64,000 bases of DNA from Rhizophagus irregularis. Lineage: Eukaryota; Glomeromycota; Glomeromycetes; Glomerales; Glomeraceae. Shown here one piece after another: positions 35,401-46,129 of the stretch. The stretch lies in NCBI RefSeq assembly GCF_026210795.1, contig NC_089444.1, positions 3,462,501 to 3,526,500 of the forward strand. The letters are read 5' to 3'. Both the position numbers and the translations under genes were made by a program. The first letter of the stretch is position 1. Each line of letters starts with the position of its first letter. The notes under the pieces are model-generated. The model ran no database searches, was not told the DNA's origin, and saw only the letters and a list, made by a program, of their open reading frames with translations.

Positions 35401-36973
35401 TTGAAGAAATAGGTAAAAATAGTTTTATGACGGTATATACAGCAATATGGACGGATGGTCCATTAGTATATAAAGATAATAGATGGAATATAGGCTATTC
35501 AAGAGATTCAAATAAAGAAGTTACTTTAAAAAGTTTGCATAGTAACTTACAAGATCCTATTGATTTTGTAATTAATGAGGTATAAAATTTAAATTAATAG
35601 TAATCTTTTTTTAAAAAAAATTAAAATATACTTATCTTTTTTATTATACTTTATTATTTATTAGGTAAAAAAATATTCAACAAGAAAATTTGCCAAAAAA
35701 ATTTTTATGGTGTATGGATTATCTCAAAATCCAGATACAAATGATTATATTTTAGTACAAAGAAATTCAAATTGGATTAATTATATCAGTGGAAATGAAA
35801 TAATTGATGGTTTTATTCAAGAAATGCATTTTAAAATAAATGACTATAGTGGTATAGTAGTTGAATGGATACCCTACAATCAGTTTAATAATGTTAAGGA
35901 AATAGGTAAAGGTGGGTTTTCTACAGTATATTCAGCAAAATGGAAAAATGGTCCATTAGAATATGATGCAGATAAAAAAATATATAAAAGGGATCCAAAT
36001 AGAGTAGTTGCCTTAAAATGTTTACATAATTCACAAAACATTACCAATGAATTTTTAAATGAGGTATGATTTTTTTAAAAAATTTGAAATAAAACTAATT
36101 AAAAAATATATTAACTATTGTTTATATTAATATGTTAAATAGGTTAAAGAATACTCGATAGTTAAAGGAAGTAATATTCTTAATATTTATGGAATATCTC
36201 AAAATCCTGATACAAAAGATTATATTATGGTTCTTAAATATGCAAAATATGGTAGCTTTAATAATTGGATAAATGCAAACTATGAACATTTTAATTGGCA
36301 AAATAAATTATTTACATTACTTAATATTATAAATGGTCTTAAAGAAGTTCACCAAAAACAAAGAGTTCATTGTGATTTTCATCCTGGAAATATATTATTT
36401 AGTAATCCTTCTATAGAAATATATGTTTATATTTCAGATATGGGATTATGTAAAGATGTTAGTAATGCAGATAAAACAAAAATTTATGGAGTTATGCCTT
36501 ATATGGCTCCTGAAGTATTAAGAGGAAAAACTTATACTCAAGCAGCAGATATCTATAGCTTTGGTATGATTATGTATTTTGTAGCAACTGGAAAACAACC
36601 TTTTGCCAATTGTGCACATGATCATAATTTAGCATTAGATATTTGCAACAGAAATAGACCTGAAATAAACGAGCCGGAGGCACCAAAATTTTATATTGAT
36701 TTAATGAAAAAATGTTGGGATTCAAACCCAAACAATAGGCCAAGTATTATTGAAGTGGAAAAATCAATATCAGTATTACTTACATCTATTTATATTGCAG
36801 AAAATAATGAAATAGAAATACAATTCAAAGAAGCAGAAGAATATAGAAAAGAAAATCTTTTATCTATTAAAAATTACCAGGAAACTACTCATCCACAAGC
36901 TATTTATACATCACGATTACTTAATCCTTTTACAAAAGATCTTAATTCTAAGTGTTTAGATTGTGGAATCTAA
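29453..36973 (+). CDS. Kinase array locus 2: fourteen tandem N-lobe units plus one TKL kinase C-lobe
   Basis: Fifteen exons: 29453-29782, 30081-30485, 30561-30959, 31030-31434, 31505-31903, 31977-32351, 32419-32817, 32899-33297, 33372-33749, 33822-34205, 34280-34657, 34731-35105, 35190-35579, 35665-36063 and 36143-36973. Every intron is GT-AG and phase 0; all but intron 1 (298 bp) are about 70-85 bp. The sum is 2081 residues with no internal stop. Cassettes of 125-135 residues repeat KKYST, YGISQNPDTNDYILVQ, SGNEKIDDFIQEMQLK, LEWIPYNQFNKIEETGKNSF, MTVYSAIWKDGPL, EVALKCLHNLQDPIEFV and NEV. Units 1-13 lack a proper glycine loop (GKNSF, GKNCS, AKNRF). Unit 14 has GKGGFSTVYSA (1753 onward) and K1790, and joins the C-lobe exon. 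Donors follow GAG and acceptors precede a G[CT]TAAAAAATA-like start in nearly all cases. It is annotated as one gene because only exon 1 has the MSSQ start and promoter and only exon 15 has a C-lobe. Confidence 0.83.
29849..29964. mobile_element. Inverted-repeat element in intron 1 of array locus 2
   Basis: The left arm atcgct...caaaatggtgtggcag and the reversed right arm (atcgctcaaaatggtgaatgcag read from 29964 back) pair, apart from a gtttt interruption. This ~116-bp hairpin accounts for intron 1 being about four times longer than the others. Flanking aaat could be a target duplication, but that is weak. Confidence 0.55.
36143..36973 (+). other. Catalytic exon of array locus 2
   Basis: It encodes the complete C-lobe. 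The catalytic loop is HCDFHPGN (H1881, D1883, N1888), so the usual arginine before Asp is cysteine (non-RD). DMG starts at D1904. It then has MAPEVLRGKTYTQAADIYSF and CWDSNPNNRPSII, ending in HPQAIYTSRLLNPFTKDL and CLDCGI. The catalytic Asp and Asn and the metal-binding Asp are present. Confidence 0.85.
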
Positions 36974-38626
36974 ATTAAGTCCTAAGATATTATAATACTA
37001 ACTTTATTTGATAATTTATTAATATTATGCTAGTATACAGTAATAATGGAAAAAAATAGAAAATCCATTTATGTGATCAATTTTTATTAAAATTGTTTAA
37101 AATTTAAATTTTAAGTAAATAAATACTATAAATACTATATTTGTTATATACAAAATTTTAGTATTAAATAATATTGCTATTTTTTTTTTAATTACCAATT
37201 TTATTCTCTTGCTAACTATTTACCAAATCAAAGTAGAGGATTTGTCTATATTATCCATTTCTCCTTAATAATCTTTGAGTAACTGTTTTTTCACTAAATT
37301 ATTTATTACTAACCTTATTTTCTATCCTTTTACTAAGAACTAACCTTAGCCACATGATTTGCCAATTTCGCCTAAAATTAATTAATTTCGGCACAGAATT
37401 AGAACCACTTAATTTTTGCCTAAATTAATTGATGCCAAAACATTTTAATTCTGGCCAAAATTGAGATATTGATCACGTGATTTTCTTGATAATCCGAACT
37501 TTCCCTAAATCTTCTTTCTGAGAATTTCTGAAAAGGAGAAGACCTAATTTGGAAAATCATTCAGTTGTACAAATTATCGATCGTAGTACCATCATAGTAC
37601 GAATTAGCAGTCTAAAATCTCAATTTTGCGATGCAATTTTCGAAAATTTTTAAAGAGAAAGTAATATTTATAAAATCACCTGAAATTAAGCACCCCTATA
37701 GTAAAAAAAGGGTGCTTAATTTCGGGATTATACGGTATACGGAATTTGTATACGGAACCTATAGAAACGTACATAAAATGTATACAAAACGTATCCTTTC
37801 CGTATACATATTTCTTATAGGGATTTATCACTACATCGCTATTTGTCTCAATAATTTTTATAACTCACAATCAACTGTAAATTTTAGTTGAATCATATAT
37901 TTTTGAATGGGTCGAGAAGTACCTGAGCGCTAAAATAAACTTATTTCGGAAGATTGCGCTCAAAAATGACCTAAGAAATAATTGGAAAAAGAAAACCTGA
38001 ACAGACAAGCAAATAATACTAATGAAGGTGCTTCTTTACTTGGGTGTCTAATTGTATGCAATTCATTAAACAACATAAACAGCAACTGCAACAACTGGAT
38101 CAACGGACAGTGATATATATGATTTGAATGTATTCAAATAATTATCTTATAGAATAATTTAAAGTTTGATCTATTTTGAATGTTACATTTTTACATTTTT
38201 ATAATTATATCAATTTTTTTTTTTATACAATAGATATAGCTTTTAAGCATGAAAGACTTAGAAATTTAATTCAAATAATAAAATTAAATCTTAATATAAA
38301 ATTGAAAATTCATAATACAAAATAAAAAATTATGCAAAATAAAAAGAAGCCGAATTAGCAAAATTGAATTTCTCCCAAATAAAATGAATTTGCTCTACTG
38401 AGTCTTTATCATTTAAATATGAATCACCTGAAATACCTCATAATCTTTAATTGAAAGGCGCCTAGTTTATTTCTTAGTTTAATCTCGTATGAACCCTGCC
38501 TATTATATCCAAAATTTTCCAAAGCGAGCCTTCGAAACTTCCCAAAACGGGATGAAAAAACTTTAACTATGGCCAGCACTAGTGATGCGAAAAAAATATT
38601 ATTTCATATAATTACTACTTACTGGT
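36974..38626. other. Spacer downstream of array locus 2
   Basis: It contains the hairpin listed separately and several gtatacgga words at 37730-37800. A short plus-strand frame near 37998-38111 (RQANNTNEGASLLGCLIV, then Asn-rich) and a minus-strand run near 38345-38440 (SYLNDKDSVEQIHFIWEKFN) are possible gene scraps without a family. The word tggccagcacta (38573) may be a transposon end. Confidence 0.3.
37682..37723. repeat. 14-bp inverted repeat, 14-nt spacer
   Basis: The arms gaaattaagcaccc and gggtgcttaatttc are exact reverse complements. It could be a small hairpin transposon end or an RNA structure; no neighbouring gene clearly uses it. Confidence 0.75.
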
Positions 38627-39028
38627 ATGAGACTTAAAAATATTTCGCAGGTCGCAGTCTTCACTGAGCTGGTCCGCAAGAAACTTCCAGAAGGATTGCA
38701 AGGTAAGACTATTATCGATAATATTGCCAATAAACGGTCTTTCTCCTTGCGATTACTTGGGTCGCCCAAGTACAATGAAGAAACAAAAGAGCATGTTCGT
38801 GTCAAAAGAGCTTTACTACCCAATGATGGACCGTCTTTGACTTTATGATTCGCCCGCCCAATGATGAATCGACAGCATAGACAGTCCTCTTCTCATTGCT
38901 AAAGAAACGGAAGTACATTTTGCGAAAATGGAAATGATAAAACCACTCAGCTCGAATTCGAATTAGTAGAGAAATTACTCAAAGATAATAACATTGAAAG
39001 ATTTAATCTGTTATTTCCGTCCCTTTAA
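38627..39028 (+). pseudogene. Hypothetical gene fragment, two separated reading segments
   Basis: The first frame (38627-38848) encodes MRLKNISQVAVFTELVRKKL and LPEGLQGKTIIDNI, SFSLRLLGSPKYNEETKEHV. Composition is richer in G/C than its surroundings. After a stop a second frame reads GSTFCENGNDKTTQLEFELV then EKLLKDNNIERFNLLFPSL and a stop at about 39028. The two may be exons, but no clean intron is seen, so it is called a relic. No family is recognised. Confidence 0.3.
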
Positions 39029-39392
39029 GTGAAATAGAGTAGTTAGAGATTGGAATTGACCAAAAAAACCTTAATTGATTAATTGATTAATTTATAACAA
39101 GGTTTTTATTTTATTTATCTATCAATTTTAAGTAATTTTTTGACATTTAATGTGTCATAATCAGTGTTTCAAAATACTTAATTACAGAATTTATAAATAG
39201 TGTTAAAAAAATAAATAAATAAACTTGTGTAATACTTAATATATTGATGTGTTCACACTTGCTACTAATAAAGTAATATTCTAATTATGTAATTGAAACG
39301 TTCTCTTATACTGCTGTAGTGAACTAATAATTTTTATTTATTAAATTTAGAAAAAAAGTAAATTAATACTTTTTTTTATTTTGAATTTCTTT
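39029..39392. other. AT-rich spacer
   Basis: No gene is supported. Confidence 0.3.
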
Positions 39393-39470
39393 TTAATAAA
39401 AGAATACTTGAAAAACTTTTGGATTAAGGCGTGTCATTCTATTTCCAGCATCTGAAAATAAGCGTTCACT
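39393..39470 (-). pseudogene. hAT transposase dimerisation-motif relic
   Basis: The minus strand encodes SERLFSDAGNRMTRLNPK followed shortly by a stop. ERLFS-x-AGN-x-x-T-x-x-R is the conserved C-terminal signature of hAT transposases. Nothing else of the transposase is recognisable nearby. Confidence 0.55.
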
Positions 39471-39624
39471 TCACCCATATTAAATGGCCACTTTATATAG
39501 ATGTAATATAAAAAAAAGATTTATTTTAAAAAAATAATTAAAATATTCAAAATAAAAATTTATTTTTTTACACAGTCAATCTAAATATATTATTTTGAGA
39601 TGATCCGTCTTAATCGATTCTTAA

Positions 39625-39865
39625 TTATAGAGTTTCTATGCTAATGTCTGCCGGTGTTTGTTCATCTAAACTTTCTATACTAACAAAATATTCCAACATT
39701 AACTCTAATCCGATTTCGTTTATCCCAACATCGATATCCTGGATAGAATAAAATGGTTGTCAGTTATGCATAGAACACGCAGAATCAGAAATAATTAACA
39801 ATACTGACCTTAGTATAACTCGTCGAAAGTTTATGTTCTCCGCCTAATAAGATCATCAAAATTTC
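39625..39865 (-). CDS. Possible 3' end of a small gene, two exons
   Basis: The minus-strand segment 39865..39809 (EILMILLGGEHKLSTSYTK) is followed by an intron with GTCAGT donor and ATCCAG acceptor. The exon 39738..39625 then encodes DIDVGINEIGLELMLEYFVS then IESLDEQTPADISIETL and a stop. The acidic C-terminal exon is clearly protein-like. Upstream, another frame (CFGQDITQNLQGRDSEL, about 39880-39950) may be an earlier exon. No family is recognised; it may be a decayed gene. Confidence 0.35.
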
Positions 39866-40281
39866 TGAACAGAAAAATAGATATTATCTTTATAAGCTCT
39901 GAGTCACGTCCTTGCAAATTTTGCGTAATATCTTGTCCGAAACATTGAACAACTGAATGCTGGAATTATTTTATGTGACAGATAATGTGTGTATTGTGAC
40001 ATGTGGCTGATTCTCGATTGATAAATTTTTTTGTTCGTAATTTCATATTTGATCCTTCTGACTCAATTCGTACTAACTCACAGTTCGTAGTAATTGGTTA
40101 ACAACCATTCATGGAAACAATATATACATATGAAAATGTCAAAATATGTTTCGCCTTCGCTATCTCAAGTACTTTCGCCATTCTGAGTGCAAACTAAGAT
40201 TGAGGAGACGTTGTATCCATAATCTTTATACTAAAAACTTACTTTCGAACCTTGCTCTTAACTCTCGATTTTATTGCGCAG

Positions 40282-42461
40282 ATGATTTTAAATTGTTTTA
40301 TCTTAGGTGACACTCGTGGATTTCCGGTTGTTCTTGGAGAAAAAATTACCATTAAGAATGATACCATCCCTTTTGAAATTTTCAATGTTGGACTTCTCAT
40401 AGACTACATCTATGAAAAGAAAAAGGATATTATTAGTAGCTCTAATATAGATGTTTGGAAGGTTGAAATCGAAGAAACCGACGAAAATAGAGAAAAACTA
40501 AAAAATACTGAAATTAATATCGGAAGAGAATTCGGAGGTAAAAGGTTGTCCACAACTAAATTGACTAGAAAAATTTTCTCAGATGGACCGCCGGATGAAC
40601 GTATCCACATACTCGTCCAACCACCACCTTCGCCCGCCAACACCGGTAATGTGTCTCCCAATGGTTTACCTAATGTTAATTTTGTACTGGTTCACTAAAT
40701 TTAAATCATCTTTCTTGTACAGGCCTTAAACGGACAAATTCTGATCAAAATATGAGAGCTCGTAAACTCGTGAGGACCTATGGTCCTGTGGATGTATCAG
40801 AAAATTTTTACGTTCCATTTAGGGAGCTGGATTCAACCCGTAATCTGGAGGATGTCATAAATCAAAATTTGTGCGCGCTCCTAGTTGGACATTTCCAATC
40901 AGGGAAGACATCAGTCTTGCATTATTTACGGGACACCAAAGCGAATTATTTTTATGTACATTCTTCAGTATTAACATGTGGATTTCTGCTTGGGTTGTCC
41001 GATTCACTTTCTTTAAAACAGTGTACTAGCTGTGACAGTTTATGTAAAGAAATTAAGGATAAATACAAGGAGAAGATAGTGATACTTATCGATGAATTTG
41101 ATCGATTCTTATTTAATAGCAAAAAAAACAAAAACATTGAACATGCGATTGATGAAATAAGAGAACTTACTAAACTCATAAGTGATAGGTCGATTGGTAT
41201 CAAGTCTATTGTTTACACTGGCACTTACTCAATTGTTGCCATGCTAAAAGAAAGTGTTCCACAAATTAGAAAAGTCATTGAAACACCATCACAAGAGAGC
41301 ATTGACAGTTTATCGGAGGATGAAAGTTTATCACATGATAGTAAGTGCCTTCTAGAGCCACAACCAATTCCGTCTCCATTAAACTCAGCTAAAGCAATTC
41401 AGGCGTCTGATTTCACTAAAGATCAGCATATGTTGTTTTTTAATGATATCCAAAAAGATAGACATATTAAATTAAGTGAAGAAGTTCTAGATGATATTTA
41501 TAGTATCACTAATGGCTACGCCGGTTTAGAGGGCCTTTTGGCATCGTTATGTATGGAATATTCTGCTAATGAAAAAACTCTTGAATTTGATAAGTGGAAT
41601 GAACGTTTCACGGAATTTAGACGCAGCCCAACGAACTATCAGATTAAAGCGGTTAATCACATTGAAAAACACCTTTCCGGTTCTAGTGATAACGGACTTC
41701 TTGAAAGTGCAAGGAATCTCTTAGGGCGCTTTTTACGAAGAGGGACTTTACGTTCATCAGAGATCAAAGATAGTGATACAAACGCTATTATGCACCTGCA
41801 AGCGATTGGCATAATAAAGGATCTGGGTAGTGAACTTTTTGGGTTCACATCCAACATTATGCTTGATTTGTTATCAACCAAATATTATCCTCTATATAGA
41901 GAGGGCCTAGCAACAATCCCAGATATTAAAGAACCTCAACAATTCCTGAAAGATATCTTAGGACTTTTAAAATTTATTCATCACGATGTAATTTTTCATT
42001 CCTTGGCCGCCAATTTACATTCTTTCTCTGAAGCAATTATCCAAGGGGAGCTTTATGCTCTATTACGTTCAGCTGTGTCTAATAATACATATAAGGTCTT
42101 TCGTGAGACTCGAACTCTAAAAGGATCTGAGAAAAAATGCGATCTATGGGTGTGTAATGGCAAAGAATATGGTATCGAATGCATGGTTAATGGTGATTCT
42201 AAAGATGAGATCAGTAATGCAGTTAAGCAGGCCGTTGGATATACAAAAGGACGAAAAAATGCATGTTCAATGTTTGTCCTTAATTTCATGCCATCTGACA
42301 GTATTGCCAACAATTATGGATTTTTTTTCCCATCAGTAATCTATCCGGAAGGACTATACTTTGAAATGGTTCATATATTATATTCTAAAGCAGATCGAAG
42401 TGCACAAATCTTTCGCCGTTGTGCGGAAACCGAGAAAATTTCTTTTGCAGCAGAAAGATAA
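40282..42461 (+). CDS. Crinkler (CRN)-type protein: header, P-loop NTPase, PD-(D/E)XK-like domain
   Basis: Exon 1 40282-40645 and exon 2 40723-42461 are joined by a 77-bp GTAATG...TACAG intron (phase 1), giving 700 residues. Residues 1-115 form the CRN header: start MILNCFILGD, DVWKVEI (57-63) at the LFLAK position and IHILVQPP (108-115) at the HVLVxxP position. A P-loop follows: Walker A GHFQSGKT at 177-184 and Walker B IVILIDEFD, acidic pair near 244-248. The C-terminal part resembles a restriction-like fold: GELYALL (E564), KKCDLWV (D595) and GIECMVN (E607). The usual lysine two residues after the last Glu is Met609, so nuclease activity is uncertain. CRN proteins were named from oomycete effectors acting in host nuclei and are expanded in these fungi. 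There is no classical signal peptide. It is the only intact CRN among several relics in the window. An upstream in-frame TTG is not used as start. Confidence 0.85.
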
Positions 42462-43356
42462 TTTCGTATAATATCTACCATTATGTCATGATAAACACTT
42501 TTTATGTGAGCTACAATGTAGTCTTGTAATATATTTGCGATTGTAACACTGTTAAATTAACTTTCTGGTCATTTTATTTTCGGTGCAAAACATATATGAG
42601 TACATAGCAAACTGACTACCACGAGCCAAAATTTAAATTTGTATAAAATAATGAACGAATTTACGAATCTTGGGAAAATTAGCGTCATATATATTTAATT
42701 TCGTAGTGATAACATATTACTATAACTATTTTAAAACACATGCGACTCAATTTATACTTAATTTTCTGGAGTTAAATTTAAACTTTATATCATGGAGATT
42801 CTAATTTACCAACATAAATGGGTTCAGCAGTCAGGTGATGGGAGAAAATTTTTATTTGGAACTAGTGTTCGGTAAATGACAGATATACTGTATATAATTG
42901 AAATAATTTAAATTACAAATGATAAAGACCCGAGTCCCTTATCGACTCAAAAATACAATAAAAGCTTCACTTTGATTTTGTAACGTGTGTGTGCATGTTT
43001 TTTTGTATATGGTTTCGTAAATATTGCCAAGAAAAATTTTATTAATACAGACCGAAGGTTAAAAAATAAATACAATGATTCAGGACGCATCCCATTATAC
43101 AGGTGTCAGAAGTACGAAATAAAATAAATACAAAGTATCGGGTCTTTGCCCGTGATACATGATTTAACGACTGACCATCGCTGAAATTTCTATTGCTAAC
43201 GTCTAATCCCTAACTAACCACCTGACATTTACGTGATTTGGAAATTCGTCCCACGTTCTTTACAAAATGTCTACAAATACATTTTTATTAATGGTAAGAA
43301 ACTTACAAGAAACCGCAGCACAGGATTGTGAAATAATATATACTTACGCATTATAT
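42462..43356. other. Spacer between the intact and broken Crinklers
   Basis: No gene is supported. The stretch near 43075-43160 (ggacgcatcccattatacag, gggtctttgcccgtgataca) is GC-richer but shows no frame. Confidence 0.35.
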
Positions 43357-44834
43357 CTATCTAGCAAGTTGGAATAACTTCTTTTTTGTGTCTGCCTGAC
43401 TTGCTATCCCGAAGTCAATCAGGTACACATCGCCGTTATCATTGATTAAGATGTTTTCATCCCATCCGTAATCCGTAACACACTAATTTCGGGATATACT
43501 TGCCTTGAATGTCAGTGAGGTACTTATATCTCGACTTCTTTCTGCATTTCTTCCAGAACATACGGTGGGGCTTTCGACAAGTCTACGCTCTTCAAAGCAA
43601 TCGTATCGCCACGAAACTCGCATAAAAGTGTTTTACCACTTCGTCCTTCATCTAGTAGTATGCCCTTAAACTTGAAGTCCATGAAGCTAAACTTCTACGA
43701 GGATGTTAGAAAGCTATTGTTGATTTGCAAAAGTTCCGGAAGTTGGTTGTTGGTTTAAGTTTAATGAGGAACTGGAAGATGTGATCAAAGAACACGTAAA
43801 TTATTGTCCCGAACTGGCACTAGTACTTGAGGTTTAGGAGACTTGGGATTCTCTTTCGCCTGTCGAGTTAGATTGAGCACAAGAGGAGATTCGGATTGCA
43901 AAGTAAGGCTTTTTGAGATCCAGAGCTCCGTGTGTTCTCGGCGTAGAAACCAGTGACTATTATATGTGGTAAAATACCATATCTAAGTTCGTTTCCTCCC
44001 ATATAATTATAGATTTGTTGAACTACGTCCTTGCCCTTACTCGTCTGATAAAACTCGGGAAATGTTTGTTCGCCCATATCCTCTAAAACATGCTTTCTTT
44101 TAGCCTCAATCACCAAGTTCAATAAACCCACGAGATGACAGTTGAAATCTGGTATGCCGGGAGTGTCAGTAGATCGCCTTAAATACACGTTGTAAGCTTA
44201 TTTAGTACCAAACAAATATTAACGTGAATAGCAACATGAACATCTTTCTCAATTAACACCTCTATATCTTGGGTAATTTGCAGTCTCTCGAATCTTGGTT
44301 GTTGGTCGAAGCGAAACCTGTTCACTTGCTCAAAAAAGTCCGCCATAGAAATACATTTGTTGGTTGGTCACTATTGACCTTTGTAGTGGACTTCGATGTT
44401 AGTACACAGTCCGGAGAATATGTTATAGGTGGCGGAATACACGACAACACCCCTTGTCCCCTTCTAAGCTGAGAACGAAAAAACGTGTTAAGTGCTACGA
44501 GTGCAAATGACGAAAAATTACAGACCGTACCAAACACTTACGTGGCAACTTTACTGATAACATGAATATGCCTCTTAGGCGGTTTCTCGGCCCAGTGTTA
44601 TTTCTCTTATTGCAAAGAGTTCGTCCCCGTCATTGAGTGTGAGATTCCCCAAGAGATAGTATTAATCGTCACATTCCATAACTTTAAGTCCTTCACTTTG
44701 AAACCAGCAGGAACATTTATTTTATCTTTTATAGTCTATTTGAAGTGGCCGACAAGCTGGTCCTTCTCAATATCGACAGGGAAAGCGTTCGCAAGAGTAT
44801 TTTCTTTGACCAAATAGAGTAACGTGATAGTCAT
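43357..44834 (-). pseudogene. Broken Crinkler with nuclease-like and kinase parts
   Basis: From the minus-strand ATG at 44834: MTITLLYLVKENTLANAFPV, then after a stop DKINVPAGFKVKDLKLWNVT and ITLGRETA, the CRN header with LKLWNVT at the LFLAK position. Next comes MADFFEQVNRFRFDQQPRFE (about 44220-44360). The segment 44188-43868 then reads TPGIPDFN and LLNLVIEAKRKHVLED, whose D...E-A-K pattern is that of a PD-(D/E)XK domain. About 43690-43357 is a kinase: ILLDEGRSGKTLLCEFRGD, IALKSVDLSKAPPYVLEEMQ, LTDIQGKYIPKLVCYG, a jump over the catalytic loop, GWDENILINDNGDVYLIDFG (DFG intact) and a stop. Frameshifts and an internal deletion removing the HxD loop make it non-functional. The order header, nuclease-like, kinase matches known CRN architectures. 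Confidence 0.72.
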
Positions 44835-46129
44835 TTTCGTATTTTATACTGTTTTTTGCGAAATGCTATTGGCTCAAGTAAAAAAGAATTTTATTTGCGA
44901 AAAAATATTGAATGGTACTATATGTGAGAAATTTAGCCGTCACACAGACCCTGTTGTATGACGCATTTATTTTGTCGCACAGGAGTACATGCATGTGGCT
45001 CATTGAACATCCGCCGAGCTGCTCCAGACTTGCTTCGAATTCACAAAAGCTCGGGGTAATCGAACACGCCTATTACTTTATCTTCCTTTATATTCTTGAC
45101 AGTAATAAAAGTGTCCACCATTCAAATTAGATATACCGCTCAATATAAGCAAAATATGGTACAATAAGTTAGACAGCCTGTGATCATTTATTTTTATTTT
45201 TTTTTTGTTTATACCTTTTAAAAAAAATTATTTATCAAATAAATAATATTTTAATAAAGAATATTAACTTTATGATCGGTACACTTCTTGTAATTGAATA
45301 ATGTAGCATTTTTAAAGGTTGGAATCCAGCGTCGCCAAAGAAAAAAATTTTTTAACTAATAAAGCAATTGGTTACACTATTTTTCAGCCGAGTTGCAATA
45401 TAAATTTGGTTAGCTACTTTCTAGGCAATATCACCAATTTGTATAACATCGTGACCTTAAACGGCAAGTATATTTTGATCAAACTTGTGAAATTAATATA
45501 TTATGACGCAAATTTATCATACTTAGGAACATTATTCTATAACATTTTAAAAAAAAAAATTTCTGGGTAAATTAGCTCAAAAGCCATTTAAGGGATAATT
45601 AATTTGCAAAAATGATTCCCCGAAATGTATTAGTAGTTCGGAGACGGATCACGAATTAAGTTCTATTCATTTCAACCAGATAGATATTTATTATATTATT
45701 TTATTAAATCCTCCTTTTACTTTTCCAATTAAGTTTAATTACATTTAAATAGTTAAACTTGATGTTTGAATTAGGCATACAACTTTAAACATCTTATATT
45801 TTCAAATATTTTTTATACAATTTTATAAACAAGGTTACGAGGTTCATTTGTTATGTATAATGTAATATCAAAATAATTTAAGTGCTCAAATCGAACAACT
45901 TTATTTACAGTATATTTATACGAGCTATGAGTTTATCATATGTAGTTTTGAATTATATAGTAAATAAACACCTTATTAATCATCCATTAATCATGTATCG
46001 ACTATCGAGAAAAATTGGAGCTTGAATAAGAATGATGTCAGTTTATCTGATACAGAAATTTGATATAATCAATCCCGATAAAATGTTTTTCATTATAATT
46101 TCTTTATTTGTCTTGTCTGTTATTGTTAC
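44835..46129. other. AT-rich spacer
   Basis: Frames at 44912-45130 and 45319-45570 lack any family feature. No other structure is seen. Confidence 0.3.

Noticed and set aside
29453..35585. Each cassette as a separate small gene
   Set aside because: Most cassettes lack a start codon at the right place; each is bounded by matching GT and AG sites, and only exon 1 has the promoter and MSSQ start.
40252..40698. Crinkler exon starting 30 bases earlier and ending at the stop at 40698
   Set aside because: The earlier start is TTG, and the end reads through a good intron; splicing at 40645/40723 joins the header to the NTPase in frame.
44912..45130. 72-codon plus-strand frame with a WLIEHPPSCSRL stretch
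   Set aside because: No family match, no neighbour support, and atypical composition; likely chance.
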